The notes: generated from the letters alone by a model not told the origin. A stretch of 40,397 bases of DNA from Acutalibacter sp. 1XD8-36 (GCF_009917525.1 NZ_QZDU01000014.1:1-40397), one strand, 5' to 3'. Numbered from the stretch's first letter, positions 23,698-33,479 are shown. Numbers and translations: made by a program.

Positions 23698-24758
23698 TGG
23701 GGAACAGGGAAAAAAGGCCCCCTGCACTGCCTAAGGTAGAGCGGGTGGAGCTCAACGAGAACCATATAGGACGAAAGTTTATCGCCTTTGTCCTATGCCT
23801 TGCCCTGGGGCTTAGCGCCCTGGGGTTCGGCATTTACAGCCTGCTCACTACAGAGCCGGGCTGGGTGAAGATAGAGGCCAGCTCCACCGAGGCCCGCTGC
23901 GCCGCGGATTTCAACTTCCAGTATTACTTCCAAAAGGACGCCACAGCCCAGCGCAAGGCCCTCACAACCCTCTACACCCAGGAGTGCATGAGGTTCACAA
24001 AGCTTCTCGACACCACAGAATCATATGAGGACAGCCCGGGAAACCTTCACGACATCAACACCCATCCCAATGAGGAAATAGAGGCGGACCCATTGCTGTA
24101 TAAGGTCCTGGAGTTCCTTATGGACCGGGGGGACGTGACTGTGTACCAGGGCCTGCTGAACGCCTACAGCCTGAACCTATACTACGACGGCGATGGGGAA
24201 GACCCTTTTGCAAGCCGCACAGAGCTGGCCGGCATAGCCTTGGACAGGACGGCCCTGAATCTCCGGCTGCTGGGGGAGAATACCCTAAAGCTGGAGGTTT
24301 CCGCCGGGTGCGAGGCTCTGGCAGCTGAGCTTGGCCTCGACTGCTACCTGGACCTGGGCTGGCTGAAAAACGCCTTTATCTTGGACAGCCTGGCGGAAAC
24401 CCTCGGCTCCCGGGGCTTTACAGACGGCATTATATCCAGCCGGGACGGTTTTGTACGCTCGCTGGGCGGGGAAGTGGGGACAGTAGGCCTGAGCCTGTAT
24501 AAGTGGGAGAAGGATACCGCCGTCGAGACCGGCAGGGAGGAGCTGAGCACCCCCATAAACACCGCCTCCCTCACCTGCTTCCCCCTTCCGGGGGACGACG
24601 GCAGGGCCTTTGTCTCACAGAACGCGCTCAGGGCCCAGCGCCCGGGAGAGTATGCCAGGGCCCCGGCAGAGACCCTGCTGCTCACTTCAGAGGACAAGGG
24701 CTGCCTTGAGCTGGCCCTTGAGTCCAAAGACCGCCTGCTGGACGGTGAACGGGAATAA
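23697..24758 (+). CDS. Membrane-anchored protein resembling a degenerate ApbE (FAD:protein FMN transferase) fold
   Basis: A 353-residue protein with a cytosolic N-terminus (1-27), one transmembrane helix (about 28-48, FIAFVLCLALGLSALGFGIY) and a large extracytoplasmic domain. Two stretches recall ApbE: FTKLLDTTES...NLHDINTHPNEEIEADPLLYKVLEF near 97-140, and DLGWLKNAFILDSLAETLGSRG around 218-239, which lines up with the ApbE DLGGIAKGYA.D region. The Gly/Lys pattern of the FAD site is not conserved, so transferase activity is unlikely. The assignment is my pattern recognition only. As the last gene of the opp operon, coupled to oppF by TGATG, it may be an accessory or regulatory subunit of this transporter. 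A strong terminator follows. Confidence 0.5.
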   Translation: MGNREKRPPALPKVERVELNENHIGRKFIAFVLCLALGLSALGFGIYSLLTTEPGWVKIEASSTEARCAADFNFQYYFQKDATAQRKALTTLYTQECMRFTKLLDTTESYEDSPGNLHDINTHPNEEIEADPLLYKVLEFLMDRGDVTVYQGLLNAYSLNLYYDGDGEDPFASRTELAGIALDRTALNLRLLGENTLKLEVSAGCEALAAELGLDCYLDLGWLKNAFILDSLAETLGSRGFTDGIISSRDGFVRSLGGEVGTVGLSLYKWEKDTAVETGREELSTPINTASLTCFPLPGDDGRAFVSQNALRAQRPGEYARAPAETLLLTSEDKGCLELALESKDRLLDGERE

Positions 24759-24771
24759 TTAAACCAAAACT

Positions 24772-24804
24772 AAAGCCATTGCAGGAAACTGCAATGGCTT
24801 TTAC
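24772..24804. terminator. Bidirectional terminator ending the opp operon
   Basis: A perfect 13-bp stem (24772-24784 with 24789-24801) around a GAAA tetraloop has A residues on its left arm and TTTT on its right. It can stop both the opp operon and the convergent SLH gene. Confidence 0.92.
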
Positions 24805-24834
24805 TATGATTACCCCAAGTTATCAGGAGGGATA

Positions 24835-26664
24835 TCAGGTGTTGGGGACAATGGCGTTATCGTGGAAGAGCACAGCCACAACGCTTGCGGCGCACCGCTC
24901 AGAGGTGCCTTTGGGGTCGAAGCTGTTATTGCCGTTGCCGCTGACAATGCCCAGGGCGCGCATACGGTATACGGCCTCCTTTGCGTAGCCGCTAATTTTA
25001 TTGTCGTCGGAGAACTTGTCCACCTGGGAGACGTCAATATCCGTGACACCAAGAACATTGGTGAGATACCTGTCCATCATGGAGCACATCTGCTCCCTGG
25101 GCAGCTCCTGGTTGGGGTTGAACTTGTCCCCTGAGGAGACTACACCGTTAGCCACGGCCCAGGCCAGGTGCTTTGCATAGTAGGCGCTGTTTGAAACATC
25201 GGAGAAGCCGGGGATATCTTCGCCAAAGCTATAGGAGCTGAGGTCCTCGCCGGAGAGATTTGCCAGCACTATGACGAACTGGGCCCTGGTGATGGAGCCG
25301 TAGGGGTCAAACTTGCCGTTGCCTATGCCGTTGAGGACGCCCATCTCAACAGCCCTGTCCACCTTATCGGCAAACCATGCCTTATAGGTGAAGTCGGTGA
25401 AAATCATGCCGTTGCTCATGACAGTGGCGGTGGTGACAGGCCCCATGAGCCCGTTCTTTATCACAGCGGCTTTATAGGTGCAGGAGACCTGGGCCACAGG
25501 GGAGACATAGGGGGTGGTGCTGATAGTCAGGTCGCCGTTCTCATCCAGGCCGGGGTCGGTATAGTCAACGGTGTAATATATGTCGTCAGAGGAGCCAGCG
25601 GCTGTCATGGTGACGGTCTCGCCGTCAGAGGTAACCTCCGGGGCGCTGAGGTGCAGCTCAACATAGGCCTCAGACACATACCCCTCAAGGCCGGTGACTG
25701 TAGTGACCGGGTACCACATGTGGTAGCTGTTTCCGTGAGCTGTAACCGGCTCGCCCTCGACAGGGCTGCCGGCCTGGAGCTTGGTGCCATTGGAGAGCAG
25801 GCCCACCACGCTGGAGCTGGTGTTAGGCTCAGAGCGCAGGTTTACGTTGGAGGCGCTGACGGTGGCGTTATAGTCGAAGGGGATATCATTGGGGTCGTCG
25901 CTGCCGGTCCAGCCCTGGCTCTCAAGATACCCCGCGACCTCTGTAGCGGAGACCCATACATTGCTTAAAAGCTCATTGTCAATGGGGGCGGGGGTGCCGT
26001 CCTCAAGATACGCAAAGCCGTCGCTGCCTATAAAATAGCCGTCTATCTCAGTGTCAATATCGTATTCGTAATTGGTATAGTGGACCATCCTGCCGTCGAA
26101 CTCATACCAGCCGTCTTTGGGGTACATGGTGCCGATATCAAAGACATGCCAGCCGTCCCAGTGGCGTTCCTGCACAGAGGCCCGCACCATGTTCACGCCC
26201 TCCATGGAGTTGTCGCAGGACTCGTTATTGCCGATATAAATGCCGATATGGGAGTAGCCGCCGGGCTCGGAATTGGTGAGGGCAAGGCCGTGAATCCTGG
26301 GCAGCCCCAGGCTGACGGGCCCCGAGAAGACCGTGTTCTGGCGCACCTGGCTGGTAGCTCCCCCCGCGCAGCCGGACACGCCGCAGTCGGAGTAGTAGGA
26401 GTAGAGGAGCCCCGCGCAGTCCGTACCGCGGACGCCCCCGACCATACCGCCCTTGCCGCCGTACACATATATCCAGCCCTCGTTATAGGCCGTGATACCC
26501 TGCATAGCAAGGCCGAAGCTGGTGGGCGTAGTGGCGGCCCGGGCCCCGGGGCTCCAGGTTGGCAGGCTCACGCAGACGAGTAGAGCCGCCATCATCAGGC
26601 CCAGAAGCCCTATGCCCTTTTTGGTGACGCGCATATGCTTTGAACGGTAGTGACTATGTAACAT
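24835..26664 (-). CDS. Secreted NlpC/P60-like wall hydrolase with SH3 and three SLH domains
   Basis: A 609-residue secreted protein. A signal peptide ends near ARAATTP (about residue 43). An NlpC/P60-like peptidase domain follows, with YVYGGKGG, catalytic Cys83 in GTDCAGLL and His139 in GGYSHIGIYIG. Next come a bacterial SH3 domain (about 267-340, SASNVNLRSEPN), a beta-sandwich module (about 343-420) and three SLH repeats (about 425-605) that tether the protein to pyruvylated wall polysaccharide. It should cleave peptidoglycan cross-peptides at the cell surface. ATG 26664 has GAGAGG upstream, and a second ATG lies ten codons inside. It is transcribed divergently from a second SLH enzyme. Confidence 0.88.
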   Translation of the reverse strand: MLHSHYRSKHMRVTKKGIGLLGLMMAALLVCVSLPTWSPGARAATTPTSFGLAMQGITAYNEGWIYVYGGKGGMVGGVRGTDCAGLLYSYYSDCGVSGCAGGATSQVRQNTVFSGPVSLGLPRIHGLALTNSEPGGYSHIGIYIGNNESCDNSMEGVNMVRASVQERHWDGWHVFDIGTMYPKDGWYEFDGRMVHYTNYEYDIDTEIDGYFIGSDGFAYLEDGTPAPIDNELLSNVWVSATEVAGYLESQGWTGSDDPNDIPFDYNATVSASNVNLRSEPNTSSSVVGLLSNGTKLQAGSPVEGEPVTAHGNSYHMWYPVTTVTGLEGYVSEAYVELHLSAPEVTSDGETVTMTAAGSSDDIYYTVDYTDPGLDENGDLTISTTPYVSPVAQVSCTYKAAVIKNGLMGPVTTATVMSNGMIFTDFTYKAWFADKVDRAVEMGVLNGIGNGKFDPYGSITRAQFVIVLANLSGEDLSSYSFGEDIPGFSDVSNSAYYAKHLAWAVANGVVSSGDKFNPNQELPREQMCSMMDRYLTNVLGVTDIDVSQVDKFSDDNKISGYAKEAVYRMRALGIVSGNGNNSFDPKGTSERCAASVVAVLFHDNAIVPNT

Positions 26665-26716
26665 AAAATGTACCTCTCAATCAAAATCAGTAAGTAATGG
26701 GACAAAAGCTATAATA

Positions 26717-26732
26717 GTTACAAAACGGTAAC
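26717..26732. promoter_or_regulatory. Palindrome at the transcription start of the NlpC/P60-SLH gene
   Basis: GTTAC (26717-26721) and GTAAC (26728-26732) flank AAAACG, immediately downstream of the minus-strand -10 box (26733-26738). This is a good position for a repressor site. No regulator is identified. Confidence 0.35.
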
Positions 26733-26761
26733 ATTTTAACATACTTTGGGGGATTTTGCAA
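26733..26761 (-). promoter_or_regulatory. Promoter of the NlpC/P60-SLH gene
   Basis: On the minus strand TTGCAA (26756-26761), a 17-bp spacer and TAAAAT (26733-26738), about 70 bp upstream of the start codon. Confidence 0.6.
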
Positions 26762-26820
26762 GCCCGGAGGAGGGATATTCACAGCTTATTAACATAGTGT
26801 TCATATTTAAGAATTTCCCA

Positions 26821-26849
26821 TTGACAAGAAGCCCGGTTTGGAGGATAAT
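26821..26849 (+). promoter_or_regulatory. Promoter of the transglutaminase-SLH gene
   Basis: TTGACA (26821-26826), a 17-bp spacer and GATAAT (26844-26849), with TATAAG close by. The start codon is at 26887, preceded by AGGAGGG. Confidence 0.72.
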
Positions 26850-26886
26850 ATATAAGTAATATCGCAAGCTTCAGGAGGGATAAGTT

Positions 26887-28551
26887 ATGAAAAAGATATC
26901 CAGAGAGTTATTGTCAGTTCTGCTAGCAGTCCTGCTTCTTGTAGCCCAGCCGGTGAGCGCCGGGGCACTGGAGGATGGGGGCGCAGTTACCCTTACCGAC
27001 CAGCAGACGCTTGTAGACAGCTTCGAGAGCGTACAGCTGACAGTACAGAGCTACGAGAGCACCGCAAACGGCACCGGCTCGCTGTACAGCGGCCTGAGCA
27101 CCCGGCAGAAGGCGGCTTATAAGGCCCTTGAGAATATATCCTGGAGCAGGATAATCAGCTCCGGCGGCAATACCGTGCCGGTAAGCGTGCAGGGCATAAA
27201 CGGCACCGTGCTGAGCGGCATGAACAGCGGCGGCACCTTTGTGCCCACAGGCTCCTCTGTGACAGAGTACAGGAACATACAAAACGATGTAAACGTGGCG
27301 ATAACAGCCCTTCGCTACGACAGGCCGGACCTTATATGGCTTGACGCCAGCGTGGGCAGCTACTATAACTTCCGGGGCACCGGCGGCAGGTACGTGATAA
27401 CCCAGTTCAGCTTCTACTTCTCCCTGCCCTATGGCGGACAGGAGAACACAATGCGCGACAGGATGATGGAGGCGGCCAGGAGCATAGCAAATGAGGCCTC
27501 CCGCCAGCCGGACACCTACAGCAGGGTAAAGCGTGCCCACGACCTTATCGCCGCCCGCAGCACCTATAATAACGGAGCCGCCAGCCGCCCGGGCAGCAGC
27601 AGTATGGGCGACCGCCTGGCCCATAACGCCTACAGCGCCCTAATCGACGGGGACAGCTTCGAGCCAGTGTGCGACGGCTACTCCAAGGCCTTTAAGATAG
27701 TCCTGAACCTTATGGACATCCCATGCACGGTGGCTATAAGCCATAACCATATGTGGAACAATGTAAAGATGGACGACGGCCTCTGGTACAACGTGGACCT
27801 CACCTGGGACGACGGAGGCAATAACGGTAGCCTGGATTATTTCCTGGTGGGCTCGGGGACCGTAATTTGGGGCACAGCCTTCAGCGCCCAGCAGGACCAT
27901 ATCGAGAGGGACCCCTTTAACGAGAACACGGTAAGCGGCGCCAGGTACCCCAGGAAGAACACCGTGGCATATAAATATACAGGCGCGGACTACCCCAAGA
28001 CCACCTATCCCGACGTGCCACGCTCGGACTATGCCTATGAGTACATTGAAAAGGTGTCGAAGCTGGGATACTTCTCCGGGGACAACGCCGGATATTTTAA
28101 CCCGGGCAAGAATATAACCAGGGTTGAGTTCGCCACTGTTCTGGCGAAGGCCATGGGAGCGGATTTGGAGGCGTATAAGGGCATGTACAGCTTCTCCGAC
28201 GTGGGGACCACAAAATGGTACTCCGGCGCGGCGTACTGGGCCAAGGAGAGCGGCCTGATGGTGGGCTCAGGTGACAGATTCAGGCCCGAGGCCCCCATAT
28301 CCCGCCAGGAGATGTGCGCGGTGCTTGCCAGGGCCCTGGACCTTGACGGCGTGCAGTCTGGCATATTTGCCGACGACGAAAGCATAGACAGCTGGGCCAG
28401 GGAGGGCGTATACGCCTGCTATGCCGCCGGGCTTGTGACCGGGAACAACGGCAGCTTTAACCCCAAGAAAAATACGGTGCGCCGTGACGCGGCCATAGTC
28501 TTCTCGAAGTATGCCGAGAGGGTAGGCGCGGTCCCCTCCGGGGGACAATAA
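26887..28551 (+). CDS. Secreted transglutaminase-like protein with three SLH domains
   Basis: A 554-residue secreted protein. The signal peptide has its hydrophobic core at 8-22 and cleaves around SAGA (about 27). The transglutaminase-like core has the full catalytic triad: Cys262 in EPVCDGYSKAF, His288 in HNHMWN and Asp304 in WYNVDLTW. Three SLH repeats fill about 378-545 (GYFSGDNAGYFNPGKNITR, SDVGTTKWYSGAAYWAK, FNPKKNTVRRDAA). It probably acts on peptide or protein amides at the cell wall and is held there through pyruvylated polysaccharide. AGGAGGG precedes ATG 26887. It is divergent from the NlpC/P60-SLH gene, which suggests shared regulation. Confidence 0.9.
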   Translation: MKKISRELLSVLLAVLLLVAQPVSAGALEDGGAVTLTDQQTLVDSFESVQLTVQSYESTANGTGSLYSGLSTRQKAAYKALENISWSRIISSGGNTVPVSVQGINGTVLSGMNSGGTFVPTGSSVTEYRNIQNDVNVAITALRYDRPDLIWLDASVGSYYNFRGTGGRYVITQFSFYFSLPYGGQENTMRDRMMEAARSIANEASRQPDTYSRVKRAHDLIAARSTYNNGAASRPGSSSMGDRLAHNAYSALIDGDSFEPVCDGYSKAFKIVLNLMDIPCTVAISHNHMWNNVKMDDGLWYNVDLTWDDGGNNGSLDYFLVGSGTVIWGTAFSAQQDHIERDPFNENTVSGARYPRKNTVAYKYTGADYPKTTYPDVPRSDYAYEYIEKVSKLGYFSGDNAGYFNPGKNITRVEFATVLAKAMGADLEAYKGMYSFSDVGTTKWYSGAAYWAKESGLMVGSGDRFRPEAPISRQEMCAVLARALDLDGVQSGIFADDESIDSWAREGVYACYAAGLVTGNNGSFNPKKNTVRRDAAIVFSKYAERVGAVPSGGQ

Positions 28552-28629
28552 GCTGACCCTTAAACCATGCCATATATTTATAGTTTGAATTGTTTAAAAT
28601 GTAAAGTATAAAAGAAGGGATGATACAAA

Positions 28630-31251
28630 ATGAGCAAGGAGCTTGCAAAGGCCTATGAGCCCAAAGAGGTGGAGGGCCGGATATATGATTTCTGGCTGAA
28701 AAATAAATACTTCCACGCCGAGGCCGACCCTGATAAGAAACCCTATACCATTATGATGCCCCCGCCCAATGTCACCGACCAGCTGCACGTGGGCCACGCC
28801 ATGAATATGACTACCCAGGACGTTCTGATACGCTGGAAGCGTATGCAGGGCTACAGCGCCCTCTGGCTCCCCGGCACCGACCACGCGGCCCTGGCCACCG
28901 AGGTGAAGATAGTTGAGGCTATGGCGAAGGAGGGCATAAAGAAGGAGGACCTGGGCCGGGACAAGTTCATGGAGCGGGCCTGGGCCTGGAATGAGAAGTA
29001 CGGCGGCAGGATAACCGAACAGCTAAAGCTTCTGGGCAGCTCAGCCGACTGGGACCGTCAGCGCTTCACCCTGGACGAGGGCTGCTCAAGGGCAGTTCGC
29101 CATGTGTTTGTGAAGCTCTACGAAAAGGGCCTCATATACCGTGGGGAGCGCATGACAAACTACTGCGCCCACTGCGGCACGGCCCTCTCCGACGCGGAGG
29201 TGGAGTTTGAGGAGAAGGAGGGCAGCTTCTGGCACCTGAAGTACCCCCTTGCCGACGGCTCAGGCTATGTGGAGCTGGCTACCACCCGCCCCGAGACCAT
29301 GCTGGGGGATACTGCCGTGGCGGTGCACCCCGAGGACGAGCGCTATAAGAATATTATTGGAAAGAAAGTCATTTTACCACTGGCGAATAAAGAGATTCCC
29401 GTGGTAGCCGACGAGTACGTGGAGATGGACTTCGGCACCGGCGTTGTGAAGATAACCCCCGCCCACGACCCCAACGACTTTTTAGTGGGCCAGCGCCACA
29501 GCCTGCCAGTCATCACCATTATGGACGAGGCAGGGAACATCAACGAGAACGGCGGCAAGTACCAGGGCCTCAGTATGCTTGAGGCTAGAAAGCAGATTGT
29601 GAAGGACCTTGAGGAGGCAGGCTATTTAATTAAGGTGGAGCCCATCAAGCACAATGTGGGCACCTGCCACCGCTGCCATACCCCTGTGGAGCCGAGAGTA
29701 TCAACCCAGTGGTTTGTAAAGATGGAGTCCATGGCGAAGCCCGCTATTGAGGCCGTGCGTGAGAAGAAAATAAAGATTATCCCCGAGCGCATGGAGAAGG
29801 TCTATTATAACTGGATGGAGAACATCAAGGACTGGTGTATTTCCCGGCAGATATGGTGGGGGCACCAGATACCCGCCTGGTACTGCGACAGCTGCGGGGA
29901 GATATCCGTCAGCGAGGAGGACCTGACTGTCTGCCCCAAGTGCGGCAAGCCTTTAAGGCGCGACGAGGACACCCTGGACACCTGGTTCAGCTCCGCCCTC
30001 TGGCCCTTCTCCACCCTGGGCTGGCCTGAGGACACAGAGGACCTAAGGTACTTCTACCCCACCAACACCCTGGTGACCGCCTATGACATCATCTTCTTCT
30101 GGGTGGCCCGCATGATATTCTCCGGCATTGAGCAGATGGGGGAGATACCCTTTGACACCGTGCTGTTCCACGGCCTTGTGCGGGACTCCCAGGGCCGCAA
30201 AATGTCCAAGTCCCTTGGCAACGGCGTGGACCCGGTGCAGGTCATCGACAAATACGGCGCGGACGCCCTGCGCCTCACCATAATCACCGGCACCAGCCCC
30301 GGCAACGACACAAGGTATTCCGACGAGAAGGTTGCCGCCAGCCGGAACTTTGCCAACAAGATTTGGAATGCCGCCCGGTTTATCCATATGAACATCGACG
30401 GCTTTGAGGTGTCCCCGGAGCTCCCCGGTGAGCTGACCCTTGAGGACAAGTGGATAGTCAGCAAGTTCAACCGCATGGCAAGGGATATGACCGAGAACCT
30501 GGAACGCTTCGAGCTGGGAGTAGCCGTGCAGAAGGTGTACGACTTCATGTGGGGTGACTTCTGCGACTGGTATATCGAGCTTTCAAAAGGCCGCATGAGC
30601 GGCGGCAGCGAGAGCTCGGCCCAGGGCGCCAGGCAGGTGCTGGTATGGGTGCTAAGCAGCACGCTGAAGCTCCTGCACCCCTTCATGCCCTTCATCACTG
30701 AGGAGATTTGGCAGAGCCTGCCCCATAAGGGCGAGGCCCTGATGATATCCAAATGGCCGGAGTTTGAGGGGGGCCTGGACTTCCCCATAGAAGAGGCCGA
30801 AATGGAAAAGGTGATGGAGCTTATCACCGCTGTGCGCACCAGAAGGAGCGAGATGAACGTGCCCCCCAGCCGCCGGGCCCATCTGTATATCGAGACAGAC
30901 AAACCGGAGGCCTTTGACACCGAGTGCGAGTCAATCGCGCGCCTGGCCTATTGCAGCGGCGTCGAGACCGGCGGCAGCTTCGACCTGCCGGGGGCCGTCA
31001 CTGTGGTGACCTCAGGCTGCCGGGCCTATCTCCCCATGGACGACCTTATCGACCGGGAGGCCGAGAGCCTGCGCCTTTCAAAGGAGCTGGAGTCCGCAAG
31101 AAAGCAGCTGGCTACGGTTGAGAGCAAGCTCACCAACGAGACCTTCATGAGCAAGGCCCCCCAGAATGTTATAGACGGCGTGAGGGCAAACGGCGAGAAG
31201 CTCAGGGAGAAGGTACAGCGCATTGAGGAGTCCCTGGACTCACTAAAATAA
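28630..31251 (+). CDS. valS: Valyl-tRNA synthetase
   Basis: An 873-residue class Ia aminoacyl-tRNA synthetase of typical ValS length. The HIGH motif is HVGH (53-56) after PPPNVTDQ, and the KMSKS motif is at 524-528. The CP1 editing domain lies between them, and the zinc-type CDSCGEISVSEEDLTVCPKCG region is present before the second half of the catalytic core. The last ~65 residues form the characteristic tRNA-contacting coiled coil (LSKELESARKQLATVESKL). It charges tRNA-Val in the cytosol and hydrolyses mischarged threonine. No T-box leader fits in the 78-bp upstream gap. Start ATG 28630 has GAAGGGATG upstream. The metY-like gene follows after 13 bp. Confidence 0.98.
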   Translation: MSKELAKAYEPKEVEGRIYDFWLKNKYFHAEADPDKKPYTIMMPPPNVTDQLHVGHAMNMTTQDVLIRWKRMQGYSALWLPGTDHAALATEVKIVEAMAKEGIKKEDLGRDKFMERAWAWNEKYGGRITEQLKLLGSSADWDRQRFTLDEGCSRAVRHVFVKLYEKGLIYRGERMTNYCAHCGTALSDAEVEFEEKEGSFWHLKYPLADGSGYVELATTRPETMLGDTAVAVHPEDERYKNIIGKKVILPLANKEIPVVADEYVEMDFGTGVVKITPAHDPNDFLVGQRHSLPVITIMDEAGNINENGGKYQGLSMLEARKQIVKDLEEAGYLIKVEPIKHNVGTCHRCHTPVEPRVSTQWFVKMESMAKPAIEAVREKKIKIIPERMEKVYYNWMENIKDWCISRQIWWGHQIPAWYCDSCGEISVSEEDLTVCPKCGKPLRRDEDTLDTWFSSALWPFSTLGWPEDTEDLRYFYPTNTLVTAYDIIFFWVARMIFSGIEQMGEIPFDTVLFHGLVRDSQGRKMSKSLGNGVDPVQVIDKYGADALRLTIITGTSPGNDTRYSDEKVAASRNFANKIWNAARFIHMNIDGFEVSPELPGELTLEDKWIVSKFNRMARDMTENLERFELGVAVQKVYDFMWGDFCDWYIELSKGRMSGGSESSAQGARQVLVWVLSSTLKLLHPFMPFITEEIWQSLPHKGEALMISKWPEFEGGLDFPIEEAEMEKVMELITAVRTRRSEMNVPPSRRAHLYIETDKPEAFDTECESIARLAYCSGVETGGSFDLPGAVTVVTSGCRAYLPMDDLIDREAESLRLSKELESARKQLATVESKLTNETFMSKAPQNVIDGVRANGEKLREKVQRIEESLDSLK

Positions 31252-31264
31252 AGGAGACAAGAAT

Positions 31265-32527
31265 ATGAGAGACGAGACCAAATGCCTGCACTCGGGCTAT
31301 ACCCCTAAAAACGGCGAGCCCCGGGTGCTGCCCATAGTCCAGAGCACCACCTATGTGTACGACTCTGCGGCGGAGGTAGCCGCCATATTTGACGACCCCA
31401 CCAGGGGCCTCTGCTACTCCCGCTTCGGAAACCCCACTGTAATGGCTGTGGAGGCTAAGATAGCCGACCTGGAGGGGGGCGTTGGCGCCATGTGCACCAC
31501 CTCGGGCCAGGCGGCAAGCCTGCTCTCCATACTGAATATCTGCAAGGCCGGGGACAGTATCGTGAGCCTGCCCACCATATATGGGGGCACAATAAACCTC
31601 TTTAGCTTCACCCTGAAAAAGCTCGGCATAGAGTGCATATATGTTGACGGCAATTCCAGCGACGAGGAGATAAAGGCCCAGTTTAAGGAGAACACAAAGC
31701 TTTTCTTTGGAGAAACTATAGCCAACCCCGCCCTGAAGGTCCTGGACATAGAGCGCTTTGCCAATATCGCCCACCAGATGGGCGTGCCCATGCTGGTTGA
31801 CAACACCTTTGCCACCCCCATCCTCTGCAAGCCCTTTGATTTCGGCGCGGATATAGTTATCCACTCCACAACAAAGTATATGGACGGGCACGCCGTGCAG
31901 GTGGGCGGCGTTATTGTGGACAGCGGCAAATTCGACTGGACCAATGGGAAATTCCCAGAGCTCACCGAACCCGACGAGTCCTACCACGGCATTTCCTACA
32001 CCGAGAGCTACGGCAGGATGGCCTATATAATCAAGGCCCGTATGCAGCTAATGCGCGACTTCGGCGTGTACCCTGCGGCCCACTCGGCCTTCCTTCTGAA
32101 CTTAGGCCTTGAGACCCTCCCGGTGCGCATGAAGCAGTATTGTGAGAACGCCCAGGCCGTGGCTGAGTTCCTGGAGGGCTCGGACAAGGTTGAGAGCGTC
32201 ATTTACCCCGGCCTCAAGTCCAGCCCGGACCATGAACTGGCAAAGAAATACCTGAAGGGCTCCAGCGGGGTCATCTCCTTTATCATAAAGGGCGGCAGGG
32301 AGGCCGCGGCCAAGTTCATGGACGCTGTGACCCTGGCCTCAAACCAGGTGCACGTGGCGGATATCCGTACCTGCGTGCTGCACCCCGCCAGCGAGACCCA
32401 CCGCCAGCTCACAGACGAGCAGCTTATAGCGGCGGGTATCGACGGCGGCATGATACGCCTGTCGGTGGGCCTTGAGAATGTTGAGGACATTTTAGCCGAC
32501 TTGAAAGCGGCCCTGGCGGCTGTTTAA
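31265..32527 (+). CDS. metY: O-acetylhomoserine sulfhydrylase family PLP enzyme
   Basis: A 420-residue Cys/Met metabolism PLP enzyme. The N-terminal substrate loop has TTYVYDSAAEVAAIF, the cofactor phosphate site is TSGQAA, the pyridine-binding Asp lies in MLVDNTFATP, and the Schiff-base lysine is Lys204 in HSTTKYMDGH. The length and the long DESYHG loop favour O-acetylhomoserine sulfhydrylase (MetY) over cystathionine gamma-synthase; methionine gamma-lyase cannot be excluded. It would make homocysteine from O-acetylhomoserine and sulfide. It follows valS by 13 bp with AAAGGAGAC upstream, so the two are probably cotranscribed. Confidence 0.85.
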   Translation: MRDETKCLHSGYTPKNGEPRVLPIVQSTTYVYDSAAEVAAIFDDPTRGLCYSRFGNPTVMAVEAKIADLEGGVGAMCTTSGQAASLLSILNICKAGDSIVSLPTIYGGTINLFSFTLKKLGIECIYVDGNSSDEEIKAQFKENTKLFFGETIANPALKVLDIERFANIAHQMGVPMLVDNTFATPILCKPFDFGADIVIHSTTKYMDGHAVQVGGVIVDSGKFDWTNGKFPELTEPDESYHGISYTESYGRMAYIIKARMQLMRDFGVYPAAHSAFLLNLGLETLPVRMKQYCENAQAVAEFLEGSDKVESVIYPGLKSSPDHELAKKYLKGSSGVISFIIKGGREAAAKFMDAVTLASNQVHVADIRTCVLHPASETHRQLTDEQLIAAGIDGGMIRLSVGLENVEDILADLKAALAAV

Positions 32528-32543
32528 GAACTTTTTAGAGCCA

Positions 32544-33479
32544 TTACAGGTGCCGGAGGTTTTCCCGGTAATCCCGCAGCCGCTCCTCGCCAACAGTGTC
32601 AATAATACTGTCAATTCTTTCAAGCAATGCGTCCCTGTCCTCAGGCAGAGAGCCCTGGAGCTGGAACGCGTTGGAAGCGCCCAGGGCGGCAAACTCGGTG
32701 GGGATTTCCAGGCTCCCGACCAGCGCGCGGATTTCCCGGTATTTCTCCACTTCCCCCGCCTCATGCCAGCGGCCCTGCTGTATCTCCTGATAGAGCTCTG
32801 AGCCGGGATAGACAGTCAGCATATTGGCGCCAATGAGCCGCGGATGGAGCTTATTGCATATGGCGGCGGTGGCCTTCGCCCCGAGCTCCCCCCGACCGGC
32901 GCCAGATATGCCTGCCAGATAGAAAAAGCTGTAGCCAATGCCGGCCCGGTCAAGCCTGCCGCACTGCTCCAAAATGTCGGCGGCTGAGCAGCCCTTATTC
33001 ATGAAGCTTAGGGCCTCGTCGTCCCCGGTCTCAATGCCGATAGTAAGGCCGTCATACCCGGCCCCAGCCAGCGCTGTGAGCTCGCTGTCCGATTTCATGG
33101 ATATATCCGTTACCCTGGCAAAGCAGCCGATAGTCCTGACAGTGGGGATATATTCGCGGATAAGCCCGGCAATAGCCAGCAGGCGCGATGCTTTCAGTAC
33201 AAAGGGGTTGGCCCCGGTGAGAAAGGCCCGCCGGAAGCCCTTGGGTTTAGACAGCCCCTGGAGGCGTGCAGCCATGGAGGCAAAGGGGTCCGTGTTCCAT
33301 AGCTGAGCCTCCTGCAGGTCGCGCTCATTATCCTCAAGAGGGGACATCCTGAATTTAAAGGGCAGGCCGTCATATAGGGTGCAGAATTTGCACCGGTGAT
33401 GTGTACAGCCGGCGGTGGCCTCCAGCAGCAGGCTGTCCGCCTCATAGGGCGGCCGCCATATAGTTCCTGTAAAATGCAT
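32544..33479 (-). CDS. Radical SAM protein
   Basis: A 311-residue protein starting MHFTGTIWRPPYEADS. The iron-sulfur/SAM motif is CTHHRCKFC (residues 22-30), a C-x4-C-x2-C variant seen in a poorly characterised group of radical SAM enzymes. Later ITGAN-like and GIETGDDEAL sequences match the usual SAM-binding strands. The reaction is unknown. I chose ATG 33479 because GAAGGAGG lies upstream and the promoter at 33505-33532 excludes any earlier start. It is transcribed divergently from an HxlR-type regulator that probably controls it. Confidence 0.87.
   Translation of the reverse strand: MHFTGTIWRPPYEADSLLLEATAGCTHHRCKFCTLYDGLPFKFRMSPLEDNERDLQEAQLWNTDPFASMAARLQGLSKPKGFRRAFLTGANPFVLKASRLLAIAGLIREYIPTVRTIGCFARVTDISMKSDSELTALAGAGYDGLTIGIETGDDEALSFMNKGCSAADILEQCGRLDRAGIGYSFFYLAGISGAGRGELGAKATAAICNKLHPRLIGANMLTVYPGSELYQEIQQGRWHEAGEVEKYREIRALVGSLEIPTEFAALGASNAFQLQGSLPEDRDALLERIDSIIDTVGEERLRDYRENLRHL

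Noticed and set aside
28552-28629. T-box riboswitch before valS
   Set aside because: The gap is only 78 bp and contains no T-box core sequence, specifier stem or antiterminator.
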